From contig WIUZ02000004.1 in assembly GCA_015956445.1 (NCBI GenBank), positions 1,922,001 through 1,986,000 on the forward strand: a stretch of 64,000 nt of DNA, in the 5' to 3' direction. The notes under the pieces are model-generated. The model saw only the letters and a program-made list of their open reading frames with translations. It had not been told where the DNA came from and made no database searches. Of the stretch, positions 22,282 to 33,865 are shown piece by piece (positions within the stretch are counted from its first letter, which is position 1; every line of letters starts with the position of its first letter). The DNA comes from Thelephora terrestris. Taxonomy: Eukaryota; Basidiomycota; Agaricomycetes; Thelephorales; Thelephoraceae. The position numbers and the translations under genes are program-made.

Positions 22282-22724
22282 TCGGCTTGGTCGAGGGTCA
22301 GATGGCGACGATTATCTTATGCGCGAGGTCGGGGACTTTAGGACCGCGTTATGACAGCTTGTAAAAGGTTTGGACCTCGTGGCAGAGGTGTGTAGTTTGA
22401 CCGCGACCTCGTGTGCCAGTGGACGACGATTGGAAGTTCAAGCCCAAGTCCGAGGCCTACGATCAAAGGCTAGAACACTTCTCTAGGGTGCTGCAGCCAC
22501 GTTTTTCCCCTTCTGAGTGCCAGAATCATTCAAGATTAATCGACGACACTACCGATTCCGAGGGGACGGTCTTAAGGACTCGATCATAGGCAGGGATCAC
22601 TGCACATACTCGTCGCGATGTAGTACGCGTACGGTACCGATATTAAGGATGCAAGAGCTGCTTAAATATTCCAGAAGTTCGTTGGATAAGACAGGCACTT
22701 ATAAGCCTCGTGTCCGCGGTAACC
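22282..22724. other. Intergenic region between C2H2-RING genes B and C
   Basis: This is the promoter of B and the 3' flank of C. The right part duplicates 19390-19760. No gene was seen. Confidence 0.6.
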
Positions 22725-25126
22725 TCAGCACGATATATCCAACTTGAAGATACGATCTGCCAAAATACTTGTATGACAGACAGGACATTCGGATGTGGAT
22801 GTAATCTTCGGCATGATACACCTGTAGCAAAGCGTATAAAGCTTCCGCCGGCGGCCTTTATGTCTCAGGAAAGGCGGTCCACTTACTTATAGCAAAAAAG
22901 GTGCCCACAGAAAGTGGCCGTCGGCTGCGCTCCTACAGATGGGCGTTTGTTGCAGATTCTACACCGGTACTGAGTTTCGATGTCAGTCAATATCTTCTTC
23001 TCATCCGGTTTACTTGAGGCAAGGGACTTGTCAGATAATGGTTCCACAGATGGCCTAACTTCTCCCTCTCCATTAATATCAAGGCCGTTACTCCCGGTGA
23101 CCGCTTTTTCCCTGTCGGAGGATGGCTTATTTTGCTGGGCGCGCGAGGGTCAGCAAATGATTTTCCACAATCCCCCGAACTTCGTTCACCTTCTTGGGAT
23201 GGAAAAATTTGGTGTGCGTAGCGAGGAACCCCTCAGTTGAGAATCCTCGACCACAGTCCTCCTCCTGACAGTAGAATCGATTCGAACGAGCGGTCCCCTG
23301 GGTTCCAAGACAGAGCGTGAGATCCGACCTCTGGCCGTTCCATACCCGAACTCACCTGGTCCTGGTCAGGATTTGTGTCGCACGTCGGCTTCTGTTCGTG
23401 GATGGTCAGTCTCACGTAGATCACAGGGGTCATGTTTAGAAGAGCATTACGAAGGCCGCCCCAGGTGGCGATTCTCCATCGCCGACCTTTGCATGGTTCA
23501 CTTTTCCGCTGCCCGTGTCCAACGGCCGGCTAATGGGTGGACTGGGTGGCGGTGGCGGTGGAGGTTTATGCCTCTCGTTAACGTGCTGGTGATAAAGGTC
23601 AAACTAATCATCCGTTCAGAATTGCTAGAATGCGAGAAACCTGATTCATCGCTGCATCTGTCTTGAACTTCTCCAAACATTTAGGGCATGGGTAGGTTTT
23701 GTGTTTTTCGTCTTCATGCTGTTAGAGTTCATTAACATCGCACCACCCTTGGAAAGTAAAGCCCGCACATGTCGAAGGTCCAGAGTTGATACGAATTTTT
23801 TGGCGCAGTTAGGGCAGGGGAAGTTATGCTTAGTATTGCAATGCTAGCCAAGTTATCAGACCCCGTCGACTTTACAGTGTCATGATGAGGGGTCACACCT
23901 TGCTTCTTGCTCCTTCCGTCATGAAGATCTCGGGGCAATGTGCGCAACGCAACCGATGGTAAGCTTCGCAATGCTTAGAAAAGATTAGCAGTAGATCCGG
24001 ACTACCCAGTCGCGAAATTAAGAAGCAAACCTGATTCAGCACGCTTTCTGTGGTGAAGTATTTGGAGCAGATAGTGCATTCAAACATGTGTTTAGCATTG
24101 TAGTGCTGAGATGCATGTCAGCACGATACCGGAGCATAGGGAGCCACAAGCAAAATGACCTGATCCACCCCAGCCTGCGTAACGAAGTTGGCTCCACACT
24201 GTGGGCATTTGAAGCGGTGCTTCGCATCAAAGCGCTAAATTCTCATCAGCGGGCATCTTAGTTCATGGAAGGGATCGAGAACCTGTTCCATCCCCGTTTC
24301 TGTCTTGAATTCACGGTCGCACTCGGGACACTCTATCATACGATGTTCATCGTTGTGATGCTAATGGTACGCGTAAAAACTCGAGTCATGATGTATTCAA
24401 GAAAGATGATGAGTACCTTGTTCAAAGCGGCCTGCGTTGTGAATTCATCATCACACTCGGAGCATTCGAAGCGGTGTTTTGTGTCGTAGTGCTGGAAGGG
24501 CGTCAGGAAGGTGGGCGCCAAGCCCAGGAACGGGCACGGACCTGGTCCATCGCTTCTTCGGTCCTGAACTCGCGATCACATTCAGGGCATTCGAAAGCGC
24601 GATGCTTCACTTTATGATGCTGGAAGGACATGTGAGGGCGTAATCGAAATCTATGGGTGTAAGCTAACCGTTTCCATTCCAGCTCGCGTCTGAAACACAC
24701 GATCACACACTGGGCATTCAAAACGGTGGTTCTCATTATAGTGCTGAGAAACTGTCAGTAGGCGACCGATGGCGGGAAGGACGAACGCGAACGCTATCTC
24801 GTGCATTCTCCGTCCAAAATTCATCGTCGCATTCGGAACATTCAAAGCAGTGCTTTGCTTTGTAGTGCTAAAGGACCTTCAGCGGGGGATTGCGGCTGGT
24901 AGGAAATGTAGTCAGAGACCTGATCCATGGCACCTTCCGACATAAACTCGCGGCTGCATGCTGAGCAGCGGAAAACGCCATGTTTTGCTCGGGCATGCTG
25001 ATGCGACGAAATCAGCGAGTCGAGACGTGGCAATAGCAAAAATGTAAGTACAGAGTACACCGCCGCCCACGATCCAAAAGAATCTGAGCAATGGTTGCAT
25101 TCGCAGGATCCCCTGTTTATAGGCAT
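22500..25126. repeat. Tandem duplication unit C (C2H2-RING gene plus 3' flank)
   Basis: Partner of 19390-22281. The RING exon, the final CX4C finger, the spacer and most finger exons align one to one. Confidence 0.75.
22725..25126 (-). CDS. C2H2-RING paralog C (12-finger array, intact RING)
   Basis: The start at 25126 gives MPINRGSCECNHCSDSFGSW. About twelve array fingers follow, nearly every one split by a phase-0 intron just before its first His, for example CSECDDEFTTQAALNK/HHNDEH and CPECDREFRTEEAMDQ/HYDTKH. Linkers between the last His and the next Cys are only 3-4 residues (HRFEC, HRAFEC). One His is replaced by Arg (24232-24234). After a His/Pro-rich low-complexity spacer comes a YCQEEDCGRGFSTEGF finger, then the RING: CRICNKRP, TFCGHLFCYK, an intron, and CPVCHTSILADRIFKLDISC. 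All RING zinc ligands are intact. This is the best-preserved multi-finger member. An E3 ligase with a finger-based recognition array is inferred; its targets are unknown. Confidence 0.75.
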
Positions 25127-25388
25127 TCAACTCCGTTGAGCGACAGGCGGGGGCCAGTGATTTCGATGCGCGGGGTTGGAAGATTTCAAATCTCGCAATG
25201 ACAGGCCCACCAAAATTTCGGACCTCGTGACGGGGGTGGCTAGACCTCGTGTGGTGGACCCACGGCGCCTTGGTATCAAAAGAATCTAAACGACGATCGG
25301 AGGTTTTGAACATTCAAGCAAGGCCTCAGATGAAATCCGGAACACTACGAACATGCTACATCATCATTTTCTCACAGAATTTGGATGC

Positions 25389-26924
25389 CTAGGGTAACAC
25401 TGGGAGATCGAGTTTGAACAAACAATACAGCAAGAGGGCACCGTCGCACACGGGACATCTGGGAGTCGACGTCACGTGTTGGGTGATGCACCTAGGGTAG
25501 GGTGAGTCTAGAAGCCAATTTGCTCAGGATTCTCGAGGCATACTCATAGCAGAAAACATGGCCACACATCGTGGCGGTCGGTCGCATACAGACGGTCGGA
25601 GGTGCATCGCACATCCTGCATCTGAAAGAAAGAGGCGATGAGGTGGTTACCGCTGGTGGTGCGCTGACTTCGCCGGGGGTTGTCGCCGAGCTTCCGAATG
25701 CGCCCTGAACGCTCATTCCCGCACTCGAGGGGATAACTTGATGCCCTTCTTGTGGCAGGGTGAGTGCAGGAGCTTCAGCAGGACTAGGTGTGTGTAGAAG
25801 GTCATGCAACGTGTATTCTCCAGATTCGGAGGAGCCGACGGTTGATGTCGAGTGCGCAGGGGAGGTTTTCACGGATTCTTCCGCCTCCTCAGGGATGTTC
25901 TTTGGGGATGGGTTGGCTCCTTCCTCCCCTGCTGTCGTCTGGGCGGGCTTTGAATTGCGCCTCAGTTTTTCACTAACCGAAAGAAATTCTATCACCAACC
26001 TTCGTTTGATGGAAAAATCTCGTGTGAGACTCGAGGTGTGCCTCGGATGAGAAACCCCTTCCACAATCGTGCTCTTGGCAGTAGAATCGTCCAAGTGTCA
26101 GATTGTGTGTGGAGCCCGTGGCCGAGTCTTCGTGAGTTTGGACGGGACCGCTGGTCCAGGTGCTGGGGTACACCCCTTCTCCGGGAACCCGGAGGGAATT
26201 AGCAGCTAAAGATCCCGCCAGGCTACCGTTGCGTGGAGATTGGGGTGCTGCTTGGTTAGCAGCTTCAACACTGCTGTTTGTGTTACCGTGATTTTTCCGA
26301 ACATGCTAGATAGGATAGTTAGCTGTGGAAAACTGAAATAGAATTTTACACCACATTGGAAAGCTTCTTGACTTTGACGGCGGCAGAACATATTGGGCAC
26401 TGACTAGCGGATGAGCGGGGTATCACTGCCAAGGTCATAGGAGGCACACTCAAACCTATTTCACATTGTCATTGGTTCAAAGAGAAGAAGCACACTAAAA
26501 TTCACCTTCGAAGTGGGAGTGTGAACTGCTTTCACATGCTGCGGCCGCGTTCAGAAAGTGTTCGATGATCCACCGGTCTCGTTACCTTTTTCTTCTCGGC
26601 TTTGGTTCGAAACGCGGGAATAGGACACCTCCCGCAAGCCCATGTCTTTGGGGGCTAAGGAATGCATTGTTATTAAGTTTCTCTTGCAAAATGATAGTAA
26701 CCCCGGACCTTTGTCACCTGTGGGACAACGGCGCCCGGTGAGAGAATTATCAGGGATTCGGTGCAGCTGGGGTGCTTCTTGCGAAGATGCTATCGAGTAG
26801 TCACATCAGATGCCACACCCAGCCTAGATTTTGAGTCTCAGTCACTCGCCGTCTCAGCACCTTTCAAGTTCACATAAGTTTTGCCGCAAGCGGGGCAGAC
26901 CTTGTTTCTCAGTGAGGTTTCCAT
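25389..26924 (-). CDS. C2H2-RING paralog D
   Basis: The most plausible start, at 26924, gives METSLRNKVCPACGKTYVNL. Split fingers follow: CGRCPIPAFRTKAEKKK/HVKAVH and CPICSAAVKVKKL...V/HVRKNH, with introns before the His. A Pro/Ser/Thr-rich linker precedes YCQEHDCGRGFSSEAH (CX4CX12HX4H), then an acidic linker (QTTAGEEGANPSPKN). The RING is RCRMCDAPPTVC, TMCGHVFCYE, an intron, CITQHVTSTPRCPVC, and the signature LLLYCLFKLDLPVLP ending at 25389. All RING ligands are present. It has few fingers and lacks the B/C array, like gene A. The exon between the first and second fingers (about 26700-26860) is not fully resolved. Closest to E in the RING and in the CX4C finger. Confidence 0.7.
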
Positions 26925-27275
26925 GTGATGAAGAGTGTGGCTGGTGGGCAAAGCGTAGTGGGCGCGTGGGCGAGCGATCCGGAAATTCTGATTGTCGGGC
27001 ACCCATATTGCTCACACATTCGCGTGTTCCCACTCTCTCCCCGCCAATAATGTCTATTACATGGTGGGTACGTTGACAATCCGTGCATTTAATAAAAACA
27101 ATACAGGCGGTCCGCAACACACGAAAAGATAGTCGTGGTTGCATGGACTGGCGTAGAGGACAGGATTTGAGGCAAAGTCCGAAACGTCATGGGGATGGGC
27201 GGCAATTTTATCTTGCCGACTGTACACTCATGTACGGCGGACCAAGATAAATCGTATTGTTACGAAGAACACACT
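26925..27275. other. Intergenic region between C2H2-RING genes D and E
   Basis: This is the promoter of D and the 3' flank of E. The minus-strand frame starting at 27144 (MQPRLSFRVLRTACIVF...) contains CTDC but no convincing finger. It is left unassigned. Confidence 0.45.
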
Positions 27276-28509
27276 CTAAGTCATTCCCGAAAGATCGAGT
27301 TTGAATAGACAATACAACAAGAGGGAATTATTGCACACAGGACATCGGGATGTGGATGACACATGTTGCGCGATACACCTGACGGGAAGTAAGCATTAAT
27401 ATCCAGCACTTCAGCTTTTGTTACTTGGTATTTTTGTCACATACTCGAGACAGAAGAGGTGGCCACATGTGGTGACCGTAGGTTGTGTCGTGACCGTGGG
27501 AGGTGAATCGCACATCCTACAATGCAGGGGGAGGATACCTGTGACAGGTTGTGCTGCCTTGGGTTGCGTATCGGCAGCATCTTGGATTGAAGGTGAGGAT
27601 ACATTAGCGATTTCAGGGGGTTTCGCGGCATCCTCTTCCATTGAGTTGGTGCCCTGACATTCACCCCTGAAATCGGACAAGCTAGCTCCGGAAGGGGGAC
27701 GCAGGTCATGTTTGTTCGCTCGTTCCTCCACTTGAGATAGAGCGATCGTTGTGGTTGACGGATAGTATAGCTCAGGAGGGCGAAGCCCTTCGGATCGTTC
27801 CGCCACTCCTTTCGACGAAGAGGGAGCTTCTCGTTCCCCCACGGTCTGTTTAGGCATCTGGAGGTCGACATAGCTTACGGTAAGGGGAGTGTAATTATGT
27901 GACATGCGCTCACCCATTTCGAGTGGAAAAATCTCACGTGGGATTCAAGATGCGCCGCTGACGAGAAGCCCCTTCCACAATCGTGTTCCTGACAGTAGAC
28001 ACGCCCCGATGTAGCTTCGTTTATGTTGCAGAGAGCAGTATCGTTGGCAGAGTAGCGCCTCTCCTTCGACGATATCAGCTCTCAGCAGGAAAGTCGTAGC
28101 ATGCAACCCACAGACGACAGTTCCGCTGCACCGTCGGTGTGAGGCGCGGATACTGTCAAGGGGCCGGTTTTAGCGACTGCATCTGGTATGCCGTGCACCT
28201 TTTCAAGGTGCTGCCAGGGGGAAGGGTCAGATAAGGAACAACGTCAACGACGTTGGGGCTACCCTTGCGAGGTGTCGTTGTGACACCGTTGCACGACACA
28301 TCGTGCATTTACCACGTCCCAACAACGATGCTCCAGACGCATTCCTCGCCTGGGGCGCAGCTGAAGTGTGAACTTGTTTCCTATGCTGCGTTGACGATTT
28401 AGTGATCGTAACTGGCGCTAGAGAAGTGGAGGATCACCTTTTTCAACGCCTTATTGGAAGCAAAGGGAGATAAATCTGGACACAGTTCGCAAAACTTTCG
28501 GCATTGCCG
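27276..28509 (-). CDS. C2H2-RING paralog E, 5' end unresolved
   Basis: The 3' part is clear: YCQEHDCGRGFSSAAHLESH (CX4C finger), an acidic/Pro linker, RING HCRMCDSPPTV, TTCGHLFCLE, an intron, CIAQHVSSTSRCPVC, and LLLYCLFKLDLSGMT with the stop at 27276. Upstream are two split fingers, CELCPDLSPFASNKALKK/HRKQVH and CTMCRATVSQRHLA/HLEKVH. The exon starting HLEKVHGIPDAVAKTG does not join the next exon in frame with any convincing intron near 28050-28110, so there may be an unrecognised intron or a frame lesion. The first exon (ATG) was not found; 28509 is only an acceptor-defined boundary. RING ligands are all present. Treat the 5' half as provisional. Confidence 0.55.
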
Positions 28510-30554
28510 CTAGGACGCACACTCTCAAAAAATTATGGATTTTATGCTCAATAGTCCCCAAACCTTTGGTAGCGTTCGGGACAGCCTCTTCTCCATTGGT
28601 GCCGTTATCATGTTGAATTGTCTCTTGTTGCCGATAGGGATAATGTCACGTGAAGGGAAGTTTCCTGTGCCCATTCCCCGTATCATTGCCAGGGCCAGCG
28701 TCTTGTCGCCCTCTGGTTCTGCACGGGTCTCTGCAGTGTCATGGCGCAGGGCGAGTCGCCCTGCAACGGGTACTGCCTGAAAGCACATCAATAATGACTG
28801 TGGATCCTGCATCTGGCTACACACATTTGCGCCTGTGGCAAACTTGGGAACTAGACGTACCCATGCATCGATCAGCCTAAGCACATGCGCGAATGACATG
28901 ATTTTGTTGTTGCGTACCGGTCAAACTTGCGCGCTTTAGCGATAGCAGCGAATTCATATCGCGTAGGGCACGCAGCCAAAAGACAGGTCGCCGACCAGAT
29001 CCTGAGTCTCAGCTACGCACTTATCGAGCAACGTTTCTTGATATGCGGGGTTGGGCGCAAACGGAGGTCAGTCTGTTTTCTCCGATCTTATCGTCTAGGT
29101 TTCAAGGGTGATGAGTGTGGCGGACAAAGTCTGGCGTCAATCCTCTTCGGCTACACTTTGTGCCGTAGACGCCCTGCAATTATGTCATCCCGACGACAGT
29201 GCATGCCGTTGAATGGGGGTATCGACATACAGCGAGAACGGATTGTAGGTGTAGGAAGTGAATCACGAACATGGGTGGAAAGTGGTACGCCCAGAATGCG
29301 CGAAGAAACGCCTAAATCCAGCCTAATTAGAGCAACACCTTTGGCGCGTCACCAGCATATTAACGCCGCTGAGTCACCCCTACTTACAGATGCAAGGATG
29401 TCGAACACGGGCGGATAAATTGATAGACGACAGCAACCTCCCCATGCCCCTGAAGGCGAGAAACAGACTGACCATAGTTCTGGCCTATCGGAGATGGCCC
29501 TACATTGATTCGAATGAGCATTTCCCGTCACACTGGCGTGAGTGATGGAAAAGCGGCAAGTATGTGATTTAGAATGCACCTTAAGTTTGAACAAGTTGTG
29601 TGCCTATCACCATCTAAGGTAGAGTGGGTGGCTGCTTGATTCAAGGTGCATTCGCTTCGAGTATCCAGGACTGGCTGTGAAAAAGAGCCGAAATCCTGCC
29701 CATGCGAATCCCTGTGGACCCTTGAAAGATGGGTAACGTTCGCGTACTCCGCACACCACCCCTTCAGTCCTACTGGAACCCTGGATTTTCGGCGAGTTAT
29801 GAGCGTGTGTGGAGGCAGCCGAGACATTTCCACACTTTGTCACTGTACGATGCGCCGTATCCTGAAAGTTTGGAGTCGATGCTAGCTTGCCAACCACTGA
29901 TGGAGCCCGTTCACCTGTGGGGACTGCATTGGGGGCTGTCTGGGGGAATTGTTTCGTAGGGAACTTGCACTCGCCCACCTCACATCGATATTCATCAGGA
30001 CGGGCGGTGTTGATATCCTTCATGCGCTTGAGCCGTAACTTCACGGTTAGAAATTCGGGATGGTGGAAAATATTCCATTAGCCATAACTCGCAATCCTGC
30101 GAGAGAAACTTGCGGAGAACTTGAAAAACGGACATTAGTTCCATAAATTTTCTCCAAATACGAAAGTCGCAGGAAAACAGGCCCGTTTCCAACGGCTGGC
30201 TAAGGTTGGGCTCTTTTTATCCTTTCGTGCCTTCCGTGTTCTCGGCCGCAGGGTTAAGGAATCGTTTAGGACACAGGGGTCTTTGGCGACCTAGGGGTGT
30301 TTCCATGACTGACGATTTCTTCAGACGGGGCAAGAAAGTAGCAGCAGTTTGATTCAAGACACGTGGGAGTTAGACACTTGAAAGATCGCGTAATGGGTCG
30401 AGAGTGGGCTGCAACCTGGGCGGACGCATTACGACGGCTTGAAGAGACTTTTGACGCCGATACATGTGGCCGATCACTCGAAACTCGCCTTCCGTCACCA
30501 CGCCACTCGATTGACCCTCATCCCGCCTTTCAGTCCCAGGTGGGCACTCTCGCG
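28510..30554. other. Unassigned 2-kb zone between C2H2-RING gene E and HIR1
   Basis: This should contain the 5' exon(s) of E and the HIR1 promoter. Minus-strand frames at 28525-28899 and 29607-30044 are open. The second contains EYRCEVGECKFPTKQF, which looks like the Cys half of a CX4C finger of this family, but no RING or clear His halves were found. It may be a remnant of a sixth family member. Confidence 0.35.
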
Positions 30555-33307
30555 ATGCGATTCACAAAACCAGCCTGGGTCACTCACAGGGGTAGGCTTC
30601 TTCATTTTACACGTCAAGTACAAGCTCACGTCCCGAATGCAGAACAGGGGACCAAATCCGAGCAGAACCCGAAGCCACTCGCCATTTTTTCTGTACACGT
30701 ACACCCTGATGGCTCGCGAATTGCTACAGGAGGGCTTGATGCAAAGGTTCGGATATGGAGCACAAAACCGATCCTAAACGAGTCGGCAGAACTCTCCGGT
30801 CGTCCGCCAAAGTCGCTATCTACCCTTTCGATGCATACTGGCCCAGTTCTCGTTGTAAGATGGGCATTTTCTGGTCGGTGGCTCGCCAGCGGCAGCGACG
30901 ATACCATTGTCATGATTTGGGATCTTGACCCGTGAGTGCTTCAGTCTTACTGACATCGAGTGAGATTCCCAATTGTTACGTTGACAGAGGCGCCAAAGGG
31001 AAACTTTGGAGTTCGGACGAGGTTAATGTCGAGGGCTGGAAGCCCCTGAAGCGACTTTCCGGTCACGACAGTGGTATGGACTCACATCAATTTGCGGTCC
31101 TGTTACGTCCCTTACAACAGACTCAGATGTCACAGACCTTGCTTGGGCTCCCGGAGATAGGTACCTTGCTTCCGTGGGTCTTGACTCAAGGGTCCTCATT
31201 TGGTGTGGATTCACCCTCGGTATGTGACCGCTCCCCCACAATCTCACTAATTCTCAGCTACGGGAATTGGTAGATCGCCTCCGAGTGCTAGATTTGCACC
31301 GAGGATTTGTGAAGGGCGTGTGCTGGGATCCTGTCGGAGAGTTCATTGCTACGGCCTCTGACGATAGGTCTGTCAAGATATGGAGGACCTCAGATTGGGG
31401 TTTAGAGGCAGAAGTGGAGAAGCCTTTCGAAGCTTCACCGGGAACATTTTTCTGGCGTCTTAGGTATTTCATGCCCTAGGAAGAGATTCGGCACCTGACC
31501 ATGTGTAGTTGGTCACCCGATGGTGCGCACATAACTGCTTCAAACGCCACCAACAACCAGGGATTCGTGTTCATTGCTGCCGTTATTGCAAGAAATTCCT
31601 GGACTTCAGAAATTAGTCTCGTCGGTCATGAGAATACGGTTGAAGTCTCCGTATGTGGATATATTTCTATATTTTGGCCATCATCATTGACTTTCGCAGT
31701 GCTACAATCCTCACATATTCGTACGGAACACCTCGCAACCTGTCGTCACGTCAAATATCTGCTCCGTTGTGGCCCTCGGTGGCGATGATAGGTCCGTTTC
31801 TGTTTGGCAAACCAAATCCGCTCGACCTATGATCTTCGCAAAAGAGGTTTTTGAGCGACAAATCCTGGACTTATCCTGGTAAACAATTCGCTTTGCCGTT
31901 TCAGACGTGTTTAACATTCACGCAGGTCTCAAGACGGTTTTGCCTTATACGCGGTCTCTTCAGACGGCACGATGGGAGTGTTCCATTTTGATGTTGAAGA
32001 GTTGGAAGGGATCTGCCCGTTGTCTGCACAGCAAGAATACCTCAAGAAGTTTGGTTACGACCCGCCACCGGTCCGATCGGGATTTTCTCACCAGGAACCT
32101 CCAGCGGCCATCTCTGAGATGAAGGTTGACGTCGAGACCCCAACGAGCATGAATTCCGTTAGCCAACCTACAAATGGAGTGAACACCCTCATCGCCAAAC
32201 GGAATAAAAAAAAGCGGGTCCCCTTGGTTGGAACGAAGTCAGCCCCCCTCCAGTTATCAAAACCCCAGCCTCCACCGAGCACGACACCACGACTCAACCC
32301 TCCTTCCATCTCGGCCGGGATAACTTCATATTCATTTGATGACCCCATCGAAAGCCAGATACCATTAGACCGGCTCGTCTCCGGCTCGTCTCCCCATTCG
32401 CCCACCATCTCTTCGTGGAACAGGAACACACGCAATCCTTTCGACCACTTCCTAGGTAACGAAGATGTCGATATGTTCGATGCACACTCGGACATGAGCG
32501 TGCGGATCAGCTCTTTGAACGACGAAGAGACCGTTAACACAAGGAGTAAACGTAAAATTTCGGATCTTATCGACGACGGACGCCCTGTGAAAGCGAGGAC
32601 GCTTGGTGGTGATCAGGGAAGAAGAGAGAGGCCGATAGTGAGGGAGATCGTCTCTGGCTCCAACGTCAACCAGCCCTTCGCACAGTCGTCGAACCCAGTT
32701 TTGCTCCCATCACCCCCGTTTTTGAATTTCCCCGCTGCAAAGGTGGACGGAGCTCAAGACGTGCTGGAATGTTTGAATAAGGTCGACGAAGGTGAGGAAG
32801 GCTAGCACCCCAACTCACCCTCCGCACTAACAAGCGACCAAAGGGCTGCACGAATTAACGTTCCGAACCGGCGCTATGCAACAGACGCAATTGCTGAATT
32901 TCTTGCCTTCCCCTGCGATCGCGATAACCGTTACGAAGAAGTTTTGTGGTGCCGCGATGCAGGATGGCTGGATAAGTGTATACACCCCGACTGGCAGGAG
33001 GTATGGGCTCCGTGATCAAAAAAAGGGTACACGAGGAAAGTGAGCATAGTCGCCCGTTACGATTTACCATTCAGAGCAGTCCTGGATTCACAGTAAATAT
33101 GGCACGATCTCATTGGGGAGGATCTGATGATCTGATTTTCATGTTGCCAACAGATTTGCAGCGGTCGCCTTCGTGGAAATTCTGGACGTCCTTGTCGACT
33201 TCGACAGCGACCCTCACGGCCTCATGGCCAGGGACGAGCTACGTCAAGAAGATGAGGCTCGTGTAGCGGACACGGGGGATCGACAAGTCAATCTCGGATC
33301 CCGCTGA
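30555..33307 (+). CDS. HIR1: HIR1/HIRA-like WD40 histone chaperone subunit, atypical C-terminus
   Basis: HIR1/HIRA organises the HIR complex, which deposits H3-H4 independently of replication. The start at 30555 gives MRFTKPAWVTHRG, then IFSVHVHPDGSRIATGGLD. At least six WD40 blades follow: ATGGLDAKVRIWS, ASGSDDTIVMIWD, ASVGLDSRVLIWC, ATASDDRSVKIWR, ALGGDDRSVSVWQ and the VSSDGTMGVFHFDVEELEG end of the propeller with EYLKKFGYDPPPV. A disordered Ser/Pro region carries the KRKISDLIDDGRPVKARTL segment, resembling the HIRA B-domain (histone/Asf1-binding) area. The next exon ends MQDGWISVYTPTGRR, the start of the C-terminal HIRA domain. The expected remainder is not visible; splicing leads to a short tail FAAVAFVEILDVLVDFD... 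stopping at 33307. Upstream exons are well supported; the last two are not. Confidence 0.8.
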
Positions 33308-33865
33308 TGAGAAGAATTGGTGACCTCACCGGGAATTGTGCCATGAATTAGCCTTCGTGAATGTGGTCGTCGGTCTATCACGGGTCCATATGTTCGTCCG
33401 TTAGTGGGTTTTCCTAGTACGGAGACGAAACCGTGGGTACATACTCCGCACACACCACAGTTGTCAGTTGGTGACTAGCGTCGAGACGAGCTTTGAGCAG
33501 CGCTTCATCACCTTTCACCTCGGACATGGGGACCTCTTAAATAGTGAAATTTTTCGCCTGGAGATACGAGAAGCGAGGCTGAGCGCTGTTCAAACGTCCA
33601 AGAGGCTCCAGAATGTTGGGGAATTAGATTATAATGCTACAGACCCAGAAACCGGTGTTACGCCCTGACGATAGATCTGATACAGAAACGGAAACAGCTA
33701 CAACCAAAACGACCACTGAGTGAGGAGGAGTAAAGGAAGGTGGCGATTGAATGGCGATAATATGGGGTTGGCGACGGTGGAGCGCTACCTTTAGCACCTA
33801 CCACAAACTCAGGGTGTCTTCCCAAAGTATGGAGGGGATAGATATAATAGAAGGCCGTCACGTTG
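33308..33865. other. Intergenic region 3' of HIR1 and 3' of the DUF6533 gene
   Basis: A plus frame at 33468-33668 (...EQRFITFHLGHGDLLNSEIF...) is open but unrecognised. It could be part of an altered HIR1 3' end or chance. Confidence 0.35.
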
